A stretch of 6,533 nt of DNA. Origin: an uncultured Bacillota bacterium (GTDB lineage: Bacteria; Bacillota; Clostridia; Tissierellales; Tissierellaceae). Position 1 is the stretch's first letter, and each line of letters starts with the position of its first letter. The DNA lies in the NCBI GenBank assembly GCA_937951995.1, contig CALGAG010000048.1, forward strand, positions 1 through 6,533. Direction: 5' to 3'. A program made the translations under genes and the position numbers. Below, one piece after another: positions 5,920 to 6,533 of this stretch. The notes under the pieces are model-generated. The model did no database searches. It had not been told where the DNA came from and saw nothing but the letters and a program-made list of their open reading frames with translations.

Positions 5920-6533
5920 TTATTCACCTAGAAACTTGCTTCTTTCCTCTTTTGGAACAAGGCTTCCACCGGTTGACCAAACCAGCTGTACAGGATCACG
6001 GTCAATGTATCTGCCCTTTGTTAGAAACAGTCCGTTAAAGCCTGCTGTTGCTGAAGGTTCAACAAAGATTCCCTCCTGCCCATACAGGGCCTTCAGATAC
6101 TTAAATAGCTTGTCATCCTGGATTGTGAAGGCTCCTGTCAGGAGCTTGTCCATAAGCCTGCCCACAAAGGAGGACGGCCTTCCAACGGCCAACCCGTCTG
6201 CCTCAGTCCTGTTGTCAAGTCCAATGTCCTCAACCGATATCCCGTCGTGCTTGCCTGTTGCAAGTCCTAGAAGCATACAGGGGGAATGGGTGGGCTCAGC
6301 AAAATGGCATTCAACAAGGTCGCCATAGCTTAGCTTGAGACCATAGGCCACTCCTCCAGGTCCTCCTCCCACCCCACAGGGCAGGTAGACAACCAGGGGA
6401 TGCCTTTCATCTATGATCACACCCATTTCCTCAAGCTGGGATTTTACCCTCATTCCTCCAACGGCATAGCCCAGAAACAGGTCCCTGGAGTTTTCATCAT
6501 CCACAAAGTGGCTCATGGGGTCACTGTCGGAAT
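5920..6533 (-). CDS. dsdA: D-serine ammonia-lyase (D-serine dehydratase), C-terminal part
   Basis: This PLP-dependent fold-type II enzyme deaminates D-serine to pyruvate and ammonia in the cytoplasm. The visible part is the C-terminal ~200 residues of a protein that is normally about 440 residues long. The frame stays open to the window edge: five in-frame codons (S-D-S-D-P) precede the first visible Met, so that Met at 6516 is internal and not the start. Strong family landmarks are FVDDENSRDLFLGY, the glycine-rich YLPCGVGGGPGGVAYGLK-type segment that in this family binds the PLP phosphate, AEPTHSPCMLLG, DGLAVGRPSSFVGR, and the terminal LVWSTGG-LVPKEE segment. The Schiff-base lysine would lie upstream, outside the window. 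The TAA stop is 23 bp before the start of the downstream amidohydrolase gene, which implies one transcript. A related PLP lyase is the only realistic alternative, and the match to DsdA is close over the whole visible length. Confidence 0.93.
   Translation of the reverse strand, partial: SDSDPMSHFVDDENSRDLFLGYAVGGMRVKSQLEEMGVIIDERHPLVVYLPCGVGGGPGGVAYGLKLSYGDLVECHFAEPTHSPCMLLGLATGKHDGISVEDIGLDNRTEADGLAVGRPSSFVGRLMDKLLTGAFTIQDDKLFKYLKALYGQEGIFVEPSATAGFNGLFLTKGRYIDRDPVQLVWSTGGSLVPKEERSKFLGE

Noticed and set aside
5657..6328. 223-codon open frame on the plus strand
   Set aside because: It is antisense to dsdA and the amidohydrolase, has no recognisable motifs and no good ribosome binding site; the minus-strand genes explain the sequence.

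Overview
All recognisable genes in this window lie on the minus strand, so the text follows transcription from the right edge to the left. AGGAGG-type ribosome binding sites, a sigma-A-type promoter, a Bacillus-type LexA box, U-tailed terminators and frequent AGG/AGA arginine codons point to a Gram-positive bacterium of the Firmicutes. An amino-acid-fermenting Clostridia/Tissierellia-like organism is my best guess, but no rRNA or other marker is present to fix it.

Right block (6533-4613): the C-terminal half of a D-serine ammonia-lyase (dsdA, cut by the window edge) is followed 23 bp later by a complete M20-family Zn-dependent amidohydrolase of the N-carbamoyl-amino-acid hydrolase/allantoate amidohydrolase group. 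A rho-independent terminator closes this catabolic unit.

Central block (4607-2231) is the most interesting part. It opens with a near-consensus sigma-A promoter (TTGACA, 17 bp, TATATT) whose spacer holds a LexA (SOS) operator with perfect 5-bp arms. This promoter drives a 194-residue protein that I read as a diverged ComK-like competence regulator. A stem-loop terminator that includes the stop codon follows. Next come a small sigma-70-family factor with a TTG start, an overlapping T7-lysozyme/PGRP-type N-acetylmuramoyl-L-alanine amidase without a signal peptide, and a RIC/YtfE-like hemerythrin-fold protein that has lost about four of its seven di-iron ligands. A perfect CCCGGG-stem terminator ends the block. 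My inference is a DNA-damage-responsive regulatory and cell-wall-lysis module, perhaps linked to competence, lysis of sibling cells or a bacteriocin-like response.

Left block (2234-1): an extended -10 promoter starts immediately after the previous terminator. It drives an EamA/DMT-family transporter that is translationally coupled (ATGA overlap) to a type I glycerate kinase. A probable further gene start lies at 58-1 and runs off the edge. No tRNA, rRNA, CRISPR array, insertion sequence or riboswitch was seen, and no gene-free stretch exceeds about 165 bp.
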